From contig UQTU01000015.1 in assembly GCA_900544135.1 (NCBI GenBank), positions 1 through 62,822 on the forward strand: DNA of 62,822 bases, written 5' to 3'. The DNA is from an uncultured Collinsella sp. GTDB lineage: Bacteria > Actinomycetota > Coriobacteriia > Coriobacteriales > Coriobacteriaceae. Under the pieces are notes generated by a model that had not been told where the DNA came from, did not search any database, and saw only the letters and a list, made by a program, of their open reading frames with translations. The stretch's first letter is position 1. The number at the start of each line of letters is the position of its first letter. A program made the translations under genes and the position numbers. Positions 6,763 through 14,636 of the stretch are shown one piece after another.

Positions 6763-8763
6763 GTGTCCAGATCAACAAGGCAATGCTGCGTTTCGGCTAA
6801 TAAGAACGATGGCTTTTTGCGTGTGGCGGCGGCGTCGCCGCAGATTCGCGTTGCCGATGTCGAGGGCAATGCCGAGGTTGCGCTGGCGGCTGTTCGCGAG
6901 GCTACCGAGCGCGGCGTTCGTGCGCTCGTGCTGCCCGAGCTTAACCTGACTGGTTATACCGCGGCTGATCTGTTCCATAACCGCACGCTGCTGCACGCCT
7001 GCGAGGCGGCGCTGGTGCGCATCCTCGATGAAACGCGTGAGTTGCCGATCGTCTTTACTGTTGGCTTGCCCGTTGCGGTGACCGAAAACATCTACAATTG
7101 CGCGGCCGTGTGCTGCGCGGGCGAGCTTTTGGGCCTTACGGCCAAAAAGTATCTGCCCAACTACGGTGAGTTCTACGAGCGCCGCTGGTTTGCTCCGGCG
7201 CCCGCCGATCCCGTGTGGGTTGAATTTGCCGGTCAAGGTCCGGTGCCGCTTGGCTCGGGACTTGTCTACCGCTGTTGTGATGAGGGTGCCGAGGACCTAG
7301 TGCTGGGCGTCGAGGTCTGTGAGGACCTGTGGGTGCCGGCGCCCCCTTCGACCGAGATGGCGCTTGCCGGTGCCACGGTGATCCTCAACCCGTCAGCCTC
7401 GGACGAGATCATCGGCAAGGCAGATTACCGTCGCAGCCTCATCTCCAACCAGAGCGCACGCCTGTACTGCGCCTATGCCTACGCAGACGCGAGCGAGGGC
7501 GAGTCCACGACCGACATGGTCTTTGCGGGCGAGAACCTTATCTACGAAAACGGCTCCAAGCTTGCCGCGACCAGGCTTCTCACCTGTGACATGGCCATCG
7601 CCGACGTCGATCTTGACCGTCTGGTTGCCGAGCGCCGTCGCTCGACGACGTGGACACGCGCCGACGATGCGCCGGAGGCCACGACTGTTGAGTTTTCGTT
7701 TGAGGGCGTGTTGGCCGAAGAACCCGTCCTGCGCGATGCCTGCGATATCGACCGCGTTTTCCCGCGTGCGCCCTTTGTGCCGGCCGACCACGGCGATCTG
7801 GCCGAGCGCTGCGAGACCATCCTCGACCTGCAGACTGCGGGCCTCAAGACGCGCCTTGCCCATACGGGCACCAAGGCAGCTGTTATCGGTCTTTCGGGCG
7901 GCTTGGACTCCACGCTGGCGCTGCTTGTGACTGTGCGTGCTTTCGATGCACTGGGGCTGCCGCGCACAGGTATCACGGCGGTCTCCATGCCCGGCTTTGG
8001 CACGACGCACCGCACCAAGTCCAATGCCGAGTCGCTCGCCCGCGACCTGGGTGTCTCCTTCCGCGAGGTCTCGATTCATGCGGCCGTGGAGCAGCATTTT
8101 AAGGACATCGAGCACGATCCGGCCGTCCAAGACGTGACCTACGAGAACAGCCAGGCGCGCGAGCGTACGCAGATTCTGATGGACCTGGCCAACCAGGCTG
8201 GCGGCTTTGTCATCGGCACCGGCGACCTGTCGGAGCTGGCGCTCGGCTGGGCTACGTACAATGGCGACCATATGAGCATGTACGCCGTCAACGCGAGCGT
8301 GCCCAAGACGCTCGTGCGTCATCTGGTTCGCTATGCGGCCGATGTCTTTGGCGGGCGTATTGCCGAGGTCTTGCTCGATATCCTCGATACTCCGGTGTCC
8401 CCCGAGCTTCTGCCGCCCACGGGCGACGGCGAGATTGCGCAGAAGACCGAGGATTTGGTGGGCCCGTACGAGCTGCACGACTACTTCCTCTACTACCTGT
8501 TGCGTTTTGGCTTTGAGCCGGGCAAGATCTACCGCATGGCGCTCAAGAGCTTTGAGGGCGTCTACGACGCCGAGACCGTCCACACGTGGCTGCGTACGTT
8601 CTACCGTCGCTTCTTTGCTCAGCAGTTTAAGCGCAGCTGCCTGCCCGATGGTCCCAAGGTGGGCTCGGTGACGCTTAGCCCGCGCGGCGATTGGCGCATG
8701 CCGAGCGACGCCAGCTCGCGTCTGTGGCTCGCACAGATCGACGCTCTCAATCCCATTGACTAA
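6763..8763 (+). CDS. nadE: Glutamine-dependent NAD+ synthetase
   Basis: 666 aa, the usual length for the two-domain enzyme. It amidates deamido-NAD to NAD using glutamine and ATP in the cytoplasm. The nitrilase-type glutaminase domain (about 18-310) shows the triad regions: Glu59 in VLPELNLTGY, Lys in LTAKKYLPNYGEF and Cys186 in VEVCEDLW. The synthetase domain carries the PP-loop GLSGGLDSTLALL from about residue 376. The start is taken as GTG 6763 behind AAGGGG; the first 18 residues are not typical of the family, so translation could begin slightly later. It is transcribed alone, with a strong terminator after it. Confidence 0.93.
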   Translation: MSRSTRQCCVSANKNDGFLRVAAASPQIRVADVEGNAEVALAAVREATERGVRALVLPELNLTGYTAADLFHNRTLLHACEAALVRILDETRELPIVFTVGLPVAVTENIYNCAAVCCAGELLGLTAKKYLPNYGEFYERRWFAPAPADPVWVEFAGQGPVPLGSGLVYRCCDEGAEDLVLGVEVCEDLWVPAPPSTEMALAGATVILNPSASDEIIGKADYRRSLISNQSARLYCAYAYADASEGESTTDMVFAGENLIYENGSKLAATRLLTCDMAIADVDLDRLVAERRRSTTWTRADDAPEATTVEFSFEGVLAEEPVLRDACDIDRVFPRAPFVPADHGDLAERCETILDLQTAGLKTRLAHTGTKAAVIGLSGGLDSTLALLVTVRAFDALGLPRTGITAVSMPGFGTTHRTKSNAESLARDLGVSFREVSIHAAVEQHFKDIEHDPAVQDVTYENSQARERTQILMDLANQAGGFVIGTGDLSELALGWATYNGDHMSMYAVNASVPKTLVRHLVRYAADVFGGRIAEVLLDILDTPVSPELLPPTGDGEIAQKTEDLVGPYELHDYFLYYLLRFGFEPGKIYRMALKSFEGVYDAETVHTWLRTFYRRFFAQQFKRSCLPDGPKVGSVTLSPRGDWRMPSDASSRLWLAQIDALNPID

Positions 8764-8831
8764 GGTTGGCTAAATTGAACCAATATAGGGGTTGCAAGCG
8801 GTACACTTTTGCAATCTGATGGCCCGTATCG

Positions 8832-8863
8832 CGCGGCGCTCTTGTCGGAGCGCCGCGTTTTTT
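8832..8863 (+). terminator. Terminator after nadE
   Basis: A perfect 10-base stem CGCGGCGCTC / GAGCGCCGCG with a six-base loop, followed by TTTTTT. It lies only 18 bases before the start codon of the aminotransferase gene, so it may also attenuate that gene if transcription comes from upstream. Confidence 0.9.
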
Positions 8864-8881
8864 ATATCGAAAGGTGGCACC

Positions 8882-10045
8882 ATGCAGGCATCGCAGCGTC
8901 TCGACCGCTTTGGCGCGGAGGTCTTCGCCTCGCTCAACAACAAGCTTCTCGCGCTGAAGGCCCAGGGCAAGACCATCTACAACATGAGCGTGGGTACGCC
9001 CGATTTTAAGCCGTACGACCACGTGGTCGAGGCACTCACGCAGGCGGCCCAGGACCCCGAGATGTGGAAGTACGCCCTGCGCGACCTGCCCGAGCTTAAG
9101 CAGGCCGTGTGCGATTACTACGAGCGTCGCTTTGGCGTGGCGGGCATCACACCGTCCATGGTGCAGTCGTGCAACGGCACGCAGGAGGGCGTGGGGCATT
9201 TGGGCCTGGCCCTGCTCGACCCGGGCGACACCATCCTGGTGCCCGATCCGTGCTACCCGGTCTTTGAGGCGGGCGCCAAGATCGCCGATGCCAAGCTCGA
9301 GTACTATCCTCTGGTTGCCGAACACAATTACCTGCCCTATGTGGCAGGCATCGATTCCGAGGTGGCCGATCGTGCCAAGTATATGATCGTGTCGCTGCCC
9401 GCTAACCCGGTGGGCTCGGTGGGTTCGCCCGAGGTCTACGAGGAGATCATCGCCTTTGCCCGTGAGCACGACCTACTGATCGTCCATGACAACGCGTACT
9501 CCGACATCGTGTTTGACGGCGAGCCGGGCGGCAGCTTTTTGCAGTATCCTGGCGCGCTCGAGGTGGGCGTGGAGTTCTTCTCGCTCTCCAAGTCGTTTAA
9601 CGTCACCGGTGCGCGTATCGGCTTTTTGGTTGGCCGCGAGGACGTGGTCTCGGCCTTTGCCAAGCTGCGCAGCCAGATCGACTTTGGCATGTTCTTCCCG
9701 ATCCAAAAGGCTGCCATCGCCTGTCTGAACGGTCCGCGCGATGAGGTCGAGGCGCAGCGCCTGAAGTACCAGGAGCGCCGCGATGCCCTGTGCGACGGTC
9801 TGGAGGGCCTGGGTTGGGAGCGCCCCAATGCGCATGGTTCCATGTTTGTGTGGGCCAAGCTTCCCGGCGGCCGCACCGATTCGATGGCGTTTTGCGAGGA
9901 GCTCATGGAGAAGGCCGGCGTTGTGGTGACGCCGGGCGCGAGCTTTGGTCCTTCGGGCGAGGGACACGTGCGCATGGCGCTGGTTTTGCCACCCGAGCAG
10001 ATCGCTCTGGCTGTCGAGGCTATTCGCGAGGCGGGTCTGTATTAA
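8882..10045 (+). CDS. PLP-dependent class I/II aminotransferase
   Basis: 387 aa from the ATG at 8882, behind AAAGGTGG. It is a fold-type I aminotransferase: substrate segment YNMSVGTPDFKP near the N-terminus, the cofactor-binding GTQEGVGHLGLALLDPGD region, VSLPANPVGSVGSPEVYEE, HDNAYSDIVFDG and the Schiff-base Lys237 in FSLSKSFNVTGARIG. The closest family by motif is the LL-diaminopimelate / N-acetyl-diaminopimelate group of aspartate-type aminotransferases. Because the window carries acetylase-route lysine genes (dapH and an M20 deacylase), it could supply the aminotransferase step, but it is not in that operon and aspartate or tyrosine could equally be substrates. Confidence 0.85.
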   Translation: MQASQRLDRFGAEVFASLNNKLLALKAQGKTIYNMSVGTPDFKPYDHVVEALTQAAQDPEMWKYALRDLPELKQAVCDYYERRFGVAGITPSMVQSCNGTQEGVGHLGLALLDPGDTILVPDPCYPVFEAGAKIADAKLEYYPLVAEHNYLPYVAGIDSEVADRAKYMIVSLPANPVGSVGSPEVYEEIIAFAREHDLLIVHDNAYSDIVFDGEPGGSFLQYPGALEVGVEFFSLSKSFNVTGARIGFLVGREDVVSAFAKLRSQIDFGMFFPIQKAAIACLNGPRDEVEAQRLKYQERRDALCDGLEGLGWERPNAHGSMFVWAKLPGGRTDSMAFCEELMEKAGVVVTPGASFGPSGEGHVRMALVLPPEQIALAVEAIREAGLY

Positions 10046-10190
10046 AAAGACATTTAGACGCGTCAATAGTTCGAAACCGATTTCGGGCAGTTATCTTACG
10101 AATTCTGCAAACAATTTCGGTAAACGGTCGATTTTTGGCTGCGAATAGGCGCATAATCAAAGTCCCGATTGGCTATATTGGGATTACGGC

Positions 10191-10219
10191 AAGCCGCTTG
10201 GGTCGTTCCCGGGCGGCTT
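10191..10219 (+). promoter_or_regulatory. Hairpin in the ldh leader (terminator or attenuator)
   Basis: AAGCCGC (10191-10197) pairs with GCGGCTT (10213-10219), with an inner GGG/CCC, followed by TTGTTTG. It ends 27 bases before the ldh start. It may terminate the aminotransferase message or control entry into ldh. Confidence 0.5.
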
Positions 10220-10246
10220 GTTTGTGGAGAGAGATGGGAGAAAGTA

Positions 10247-11197
10247 ATGGTTAACGAGAAGAAGGTCGCTATTGTCGGCTGTGGTTTCGTCGGTTCGTCT
10301 TCGGCGTTCGCTCTGATGCAGAGTGGTCTGTTCTCCGAGATGGTCCTCATCGACGTGGACAAGAACCGCGCCGAGGGTGAGGCCCTGGATATCGCGCACG
10401 GCATGACGTTTGCCGAGCCGATGAAGATCTATGCCGGCGATTATTCCGATGTCGCCGACGCCGCTATGATTGTCGTCACCGCTGGCGCTGCCCAGAAGCC
10501 CGGCGAGACCCGCCTGGACTTGGTCAACAAGAACGTCAGCATCTTTAAGTCCATTATTCCCGAGATTAAGAAGTCCGGCTTCGACGGCATTCTGCTCATC
10601 GTCTCCAACCCGGTCGATGTTCTGACCTACGCCGCCATCAAGATGTCCGGCCTGCCCGAGGGCCACGTCATCGGTTCCGGTACCGTGCTCGACACCGGCC
10701 GTCTGCAGCAGATGCTTGGTGCCCATGTCGAGGTCGACCCGCGCGATGTCCAGGCTTATGTCATGGGTGAGCACGGCGATTCCGAGTTTGTCGCTTGGTC
10801 CAGCGCTCAGGTTGCCGGCGTTCCGCTGAACACCTTCTGCGAGCTTCACGGTCATCTGGAGCATGAGGCTGCCGAGAAGCGCATCGCCGAGGACGTCAAG
10901 AACTCCGCCTACACCATCATCGAGAAGAAGCACGCCACCTACTATGGCGTCGCCATGGCCGTCAAACGCATCTGCACTGCCGTCATGCGTGACGAGCAGA
11001 CCGTTCTGCCCGTTTCCTCGCTCATGGTGGGCGAGTACGGCCTGTCCGATCTTGCCATCTCCATGCCGACCGTCGTTGGCCGCGACGGCGTTGTCTGCCG
11101 CGTCCCCGTGCCGCTGAACGATGACGAGCAGCATGAGCTCACCGTCTCCGCCAAGGCCCTCAAGGACATCATCGACAGCGTCGACTTCTCCTGCTAA
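10247..11197 (+). CDS. ldh: L-lactate dehydrogenase
   Basis: 316 aa, normal for the family. It reduces pyruvate to L-lactate with NADH, the fermentative NAD+ recycling step. It shows the nucleotide-binding KKVAIVGCGFVGSSSAFAL, the acidic IDVDKNRAEGEALDIAHG that sets NADH preference, VTAGAAQKPGETRLDLVNKN with the mobile-loop Arg, LIVSNPVDVLTY, and the catalytic His in VMGEHGDSEF. The start at 10247 follows GGGAG; the frame is open upstream without support. Malate dehydrogenases share the fold, but the active-site pattern fits lactate. A single-gene unit with its own terminator. Confidence 0.93.
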   Translation: MVNEKKVAIVGCGFVGSSSAFALMQSGLFSEMVLIDVDKNRAEGEALDIAHGMTFAEPMKIYAGDYSDVADAAMIVVTAGAAQKPGETRLDLVNKNVSIFKSIIPEIKKSGFDGILLIVSNPVDVLTYAAIKMSGLPEGHVIGSGTVLDTGRLQQMLGAHVEVDPRDVQAYVMGEHGDSEFVAWSSAQVAGVPLNTFCELHGHLEHEAAEKRIAEDVKNSAYTIIEKKHATYYGVAMAVKRICTAVMRDEQTVLPVSSLMVGEYGLSDLAISMPTVVGRDGVVCRVPVPLNDDEQHELTVSAKALKDIIDSVDFSC

Positions 11198-11229
11198 ATC
11201 AAGCTCGCTAAAGCGAAAAGCTACAATGA

Positions 11230-11264
11230 AGGCGTCCGAGCCCACACGGCCCGGGCGCCTTTTT
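11230..11264 (+). terminator. Terminator after ldh
   Basis: AGGCGTCCGAGCC pairs with GGCCCGGGCGCCT with some G-T pairs, followed by TTTTT. The U tract runs directly into a short repeat hairpin. Confidence 0.8.
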
Positions 11265-11294
11265 GGTGCAAAGTAACCTGACCCCAATGCACCA
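11264..11294 (-). repeat. Short REP-like hairpin, copy 1
   Basis: TGGTGCA arms flank a 17-base loop. Read on the minus strand the loop contains GGGGTCAGGTTACTT. An almost identical loop recurs at 12475-12509 and a related one at 32835-32865 with a different stem. The two nearby copies bracket the DUF2974 gene. Confidence 0.6.
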
Positions 11295-11311
11295 TAGTTG
11301 ACGGGAGGGCC

Positions 11312-12472
11312 ATGTCGGATTCGCCTAATTTTTTGACCTATGCCCAGACGGCGTTTGACCCGTTTGAGGAACGGCCGTTCTGCGCGGTGGATAGCCTGGT
11401 CTTTGCGTGGTTGTCCTATTTGCGTTTGCCGGGTGATATGGCGGAGCTGACGAACTGGCAGGGCCTAGACGTACGCGAGCTGCTGCGTGCCGAGTGCTAC
11501 TGGGACATGATTGGCGACCTGTGGGACCCAGAGGGGAGCAGGGCCTTGTTGGAGGCCGTGGCAGCAAGCCCTCGCTACCGTGGCGTGCACGTTTGCGGCT
11601 ATCGTGCCGTGAGCGATGTGGTGGCGACAGAGCAGTTTGCAGCCATGGCGTTCCGGTTTCCGGCGGGGTTTAGTTATCTTTCCTTCCGGGGGACCGACAG
11701 CACGATTGTGGGCTGGAAAGAGGACTTTAACATGGCATTCCGGTGTCCTGTGCCGGCCCAGGAATCCGCGGCGCGTTATGTGGACGAGGCGGCGGATGCG
11801 ATTGACGGGCCGCTTTTGTGCGGAGGTCATTCCAAGGGTGGAAACCTTGCGGTGTACGGTGCGACGATGTGCTCCGATGTTGCCCGTGAGCGAATCGAAC
11901 GGGTGTATTCCCATGATGGTCCGGGCTTCGTCGAGGAGTTTCTGAACGGCAACGCCTTTGCCGATCTTTCCGGTCGAATCGACAAGACGCTACCTCGGTC
12001 GTCGATCTTTGGCATGATGTTTGAGACGCAGGAGGACTATGCCATCGTTGAGAGCACCGAGTTCAGCCTGCTGCAGCACAATCCCTTTAGCTGGGTGGTT
12101 GATGGTCGTGACTTCGTGTACTGTGAGCGCCTGTCCGCCGGTGCTCGATACGTTGATGGCTCCATTCGCGAGATGCTGCTTGCAGTGGGGCCTGCCGAGC
12201 GCGAGCGTTTTGTAGATGCATTGTTCTCCGTGTTTGAGGCTACGGGTGCTGAGCGGTTTGCGGATATCGCTGGGAATCTGCGCGAGAGCCTGCCCGTGAT
12301 GCTCCAGACTGCGCAAGGTTTCGACAAGGATACACGTCGCTTTGTCTCGCAGACCATCGTGGCAATCCTTAAGTGCGCACTGCTGCCCAAACGACCCCAG
12401 ATCGACATGTCCGCTGCCGGTAAGAGTCTGGCAGAACAGCTCGAGGCTTGGCAGTCCGAGCTCCTGCGCTAG
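11312..12472 (+). CDS. DUF2974 (Mbeg1-like) alpha/beta hydrolase
   Basis: 386 aa starting at the ATG at 11312 behind GGGAGGG. It matches the DUF2974 / Mbeg1-like family: an N-terminal segment FCAVDSLVFAWLSYLRL, the central YLSFRGTDSTIVGWKEDF and the nucleophile elbow GGHSKGGNLAVYGA with Ser as nucleophile. A later SHDGPGFVEEFL strand carries a candidate acid residue. Family members are lipase-like hydrolases with unknown natural substrate. There is no signal peptide, so it is cytoplasmic. It stands alone, bracketed by two copies of a short repeat hairpin. Confidence 0.85.
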   Translation: MSDSPNFLTYAQTAFDPFEERPFCAVDSLVFAWLSYLRLPGDMAELTNWQGLDVRELLRAECYWDMIGDLWDPEGSRALLEAVAASPRYRGVHVCGYRAVSDVVATEQFAAMAFRFPAGFSYLSFRGTDSTIVGWKEDFNMAFRCPVPAQESAARYVDEAADAIDGPLLCGGHSKGGNLAVYGATMCSDVARERIERVYSHDGPGFVEEFLNGNAFADLSGRIDKTLPRSSIFGMMFETQEDYAIVESTEFSLLQHNPFSWVVDGRDFVYCERLSAGARYVDGSIREMLLAVGPAERERFVDALFSVFEATGAERFADIAGNLRESLPVMLQTAQGFDKDTRRFVSQTIVAILKCALLPKRPQIDMSAAGKSLAEQLEAWQSELLR

Positions 12473-12474
12473 CC

Positions 12475-12509
12475 ATTGGTGCAAAGCAACCTGTCCCAGA
12501 TGCACCAAT
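12475..12509 (-). repeat. Short REP-like hairpin, copy 2
   Basis: Nine-base arms ATTGGTGCA / TGCACCAAT enclose a 17-base loop that on the minus strand reads TCTGGGACAGGTTGCTT. The loop differs from copy 1 at four positions. It begins 3 bases after the DUF2974 stop codon. Confidence 0.65.
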
Positions 12510-12583
12510 CTTCGATGCGCTCGGGGAGGGCTCGACCGCTATACTGGTTCGTGCCGAAATCGATCTAGAACGGAATGCCGTAT

Positions 12584-13588
12584 ATGAAAATCAATCACGC
12601 GATTCTGCATATCCTGGACTTTGACTCTGCCGTCAACGTCATGAGCCAGCGCGAGCTCGATATCGAGAGTCGTACCGTGCGCAACTTCGTGACCACGCAT
12701 CTGCGCCGCGCACGTACCTCGGCCGACAATAAACGCGCCACGTTTGCCGAGAACTCTGCGTTTGGCGGCGAGCTCAAGGGCTATTTCTTTGGCGAGCGCG
12801 AGTTCGTGGACCTGTCGCAGCAGATTGCAGAGTTTATCTCCTCCGAGCTCACCAAAGCCGAGAAAGCCGAGTCCACCGACGTGCTCGTGGCCGATTTTGA
12901 CGACGATGAGGATGCCCGCTGGTTTGCCGTGATGCTGCTGGGCTCCAAGCAGGCTTTTATGCACGAAGTGGGCCGCGAGGAGGGAGAGGTGCGCAACGAC
13001 ATCGCGCGCCACTACGCCATTCTGCCGAACCCCTCGCAAAAGGTGCCGAGCTATGCCATCGTGCGCGCGAGTACCATGGAGATCGGCTACGTGGACAAGA
13101 AGCGCAAGATTGCCGGCGAGGACCGTATGCTTATCCCCGATGGCCTGCTGCAGTGCGACACGGGCGTATCGGGCAAGGAGGTCATCGACACCGTGACGCG
13201 TGTGGTCGAGGAAGTCGCCGAGGAGCACGGTGCCAATACGGCCGTAGCGCTCGCTAAGGTTAAGGCTGCCGTTGCCGAGAAGGTCGAGGATGACGAGGAG
13301 CTTCCGCCTTGGGATATCGTCGATGAGGTCTTTGAGGGCGAACCGGTCATCAAGGAGAGCGTACGTGCGGCGCTGACCGAAGAGAAAGTGCCCGAGCGTG
13401 TGCCCGTGGAGCGCAAGCAGGTCGAGCGTGCGGCCGTGCGCAACCACAAGATTCGTACCGACACGGGCATCGAGATCAGCTTTCCGGCCGAGATGGGCTC
13501 GAACTCCGAGTACATCGAGTTCGTCAACGAGCCCAACGGCCTCATCTCCATCGAGCTCAAAAACATCGGGTCAATTGAGAATCGATAA
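12584..13588 (+). CDS. Nucleoid-associated protein, NdpA/YejK family
   Basis: 334 aa. The ATG at 12584 is preferred over 12575 because the protein then begins MKINHAILHILDFDS, as the family usually does, with GGA well spaced upstream. Family (PF04245) features include the long helical N-terminal half, DFDDDEDARWFAVMLLG, the YAILPNPSQKVPSYAIV strand, and IRTDTGIEISFPAEM near the end. These proteins associate with the chromosome and some with replication; the molecular role is unclear. The C-terminal third is rich in Glu, Lys and Val. Single gene with a strong terminator. Confidence 0.8.
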   Translation: MKINHAILHILDFDSAVNVMSQRELDIESRTVRNFVTTHLRRARTSADNKRATFAENSAFGGELKGYFFGEREFVDLSQQIAEFISSELTKAEKAESTDVLVADFDDDEDARWFAVMLLGSKQAFMHEVGREEGEVRNDIARHYAILPNPSQKVPSYAIVRASTMEIGYVDKKRKIAGEDRMLIPDGLLQCDTGVSGKEVIDTVTRVVEEVAEEHGANTAVALAKVKAAVAEKVEDDEELPPWDIVDEVFEGEPVIKESVRAALTEEKVPERVPVERKQVERAAVRNHKIRTDTGIEISFPAEMGSNSEYIEFVNEPNGLISIELKNIGSIENR

Positions 13589-13613
13589 ACTGCGCTTGAA
13601 CTTCAGACAAAGC

Positions 13614-13648
13614 AAAGGCCGAAACCCTTCGGGACTTCGGCCTTTTTG
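13614..13648 (+). terminator. Terminator after the nucleoid-associated protein gene
   Basis: AAAGGCCGAA pairs with TTCGGCCTTT around CCCTTCGGGA, followed by a T run. Confidence 0.9.
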
Positions 13649-13690
13649 CTTGGAGCTGAATTGAGTTGCAGACTGAGCATATGTCAGCGA

Positions 13691-13876
13691 AAACGCCCCT
13701 AGGCGAGCAAGGTGACGTGAAAGAGGAGGGAAGCGTACTTCGGTACGCGACCGACGATTGAACGTCAGATTGCCGCTTAGGGGCGTTTGCAGCGTCGAGA
13801 GATCCGTCGTTCGTTAGAACGACGGAACCAAAGGTGCAGCGTCGACTAGTTGCGCGGTTTGGTAAAACCGCGTAAC
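13691..13876 (-). ncRNA. Family I structured 3'-UTR element, copy A (after dapH)
   Basis: Read in the dapH direction, two bases after the stop codon. Hairpin CGCGGTTT-TACC-AAACCGCG is followed by TCGACGCTGCA; a second hairpin CCGTCGTTC-TAAC-GAACGACGG is again followed by TCGACGCTGCA. Then comes the main element: an outer helix (13774-13788 with 13691-13705), inner helix TGACGT/ACGTCA flanked by conserved ATC and CACC, conserved TCAATCGTCGG and CCCTCCTCTTTC, and an apical hairpin GCGTAC-CGAA-GTACGC. TTTTCGCT follows the outer helix. Copy C shares the internal segments but has different, still complementary, helices. Function unknown; terminator, stabiliser or protein-binding RNA are possible. 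Confidence 0.7.
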
Positions 13877-13877
13877 C

Positions 13878-14597
13878 CTAGAGCTGGCGCAGGCCCTCTT
13901 CCAGGCCGGTCTTGCTGTCGGTCTTCTCGTCGCGCATCTTGATGACGCGGGCGGGGACACCGGCCACGACGGCGCCGGCGGGGACGTCGTCGACGCATAC
14001 GGCGCCGGCGGCAACGACAGCACCCTTGCCCACGCGCACGCCCTCCAGGACCACGGCATTGGCGCCGATCATAACGTCGTCCTCGATGATGACGGGCGTG
14101 GCACTGGCGGGCTCCACGACGCCTGCCAGCACGGTGCCGGCGCCGATGTGGCAGTTCTTGCCCACGGTGGCGCGGCCGCCCAGCACAGCGCCCATGTCGA
14201 TCATGGAGCCTTCGCCAATGACGGAGCCGATGTTGATGATGGCGCCCATCATGATGACGGCGCGATCGCCAATCTCGACACGGTCGCGGATGATCGCGCC
14301 CGGCTCGATGCGGGCGTTGATACCCTTGAGGTCGAGCATGGGCACGGCGGAGTTGCGGCAGTCGTTCTCTACGTCGTAGTAGTCGATGGAGTCGGCGTTG
14401 GCGTCGAGGATTGCCTTGAGCTCATCCCAGTCACCAAAGACGGTCTTGCCACGACGACCGCCGTAGACGTGCGCATTGCCCCACTGGACCTTCATGCCCG
14501 GCTTTTCGCGCACGTACAGTTTGACGGGCGTTTTCTTGGGCGCGGTTGCGATGTAGTTGATAATCTCCTGTGCATCCATCTCGGCTGCATTACTCAT
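13878..14597 (-). CDS. dapH: Tetrahydrodipicolinate N-acetyltransferase
   Basis: 239 aa. It transfers acetyl from acetyl-CoA to tetrahydrodipicolinate, the committing step of the acetylase branch of lysine/diaminopimelate synthesis. The N-terminal helical part (EIINYIATAPKKTPVKLYV) and the VENDCRNSAVPMLDLKGINA segment are typical of DapH, not of succinyl-transferring DapD. A left-handed beta-helix of hexapeptide repeats follows (IEPGAIIRDRVEIGDRAVIM, IGSVIGEGSMIDMGAVL, VGKNCHIGAGTVLAGV). It lies 39 bases after dapB in a lysA-dapA-dapB-dapH unit. The structured family I element starts 2 bases after the stop. Confidence 0.93.
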   Translation of the reverse strand: MSNAAEMDAQEIINYIATAPKKTPVKLYVREKPGMKVQWGNAHVYGGRRGKTVFGDWDELKAILDANADSIDYYDVENDCRNSAVPMLDLKGINARIEPGAIIRDRVEIGDRAVIMMGAIINIGSVIGEGSMIDMGAVLGGRATVGKNCHIGAGTVLAGVVEPASATPVIIEDDVMIGANAVVLEGVRVGKGAVVAAGAVCVDDVPAGAVVAGVPARVIKMRDEKTDSKTGLEEGLRQL

Positions 14598-14636
14598 TTG
14601 CTGTCTCTCCTTTGAGTGGATCCGGTTGATACCTGG

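Noticed and set aside
7393..8583. 396-codon open frame on the minus strand
   Set aside because: Antisense to nadE; no ribosome site or protein family.
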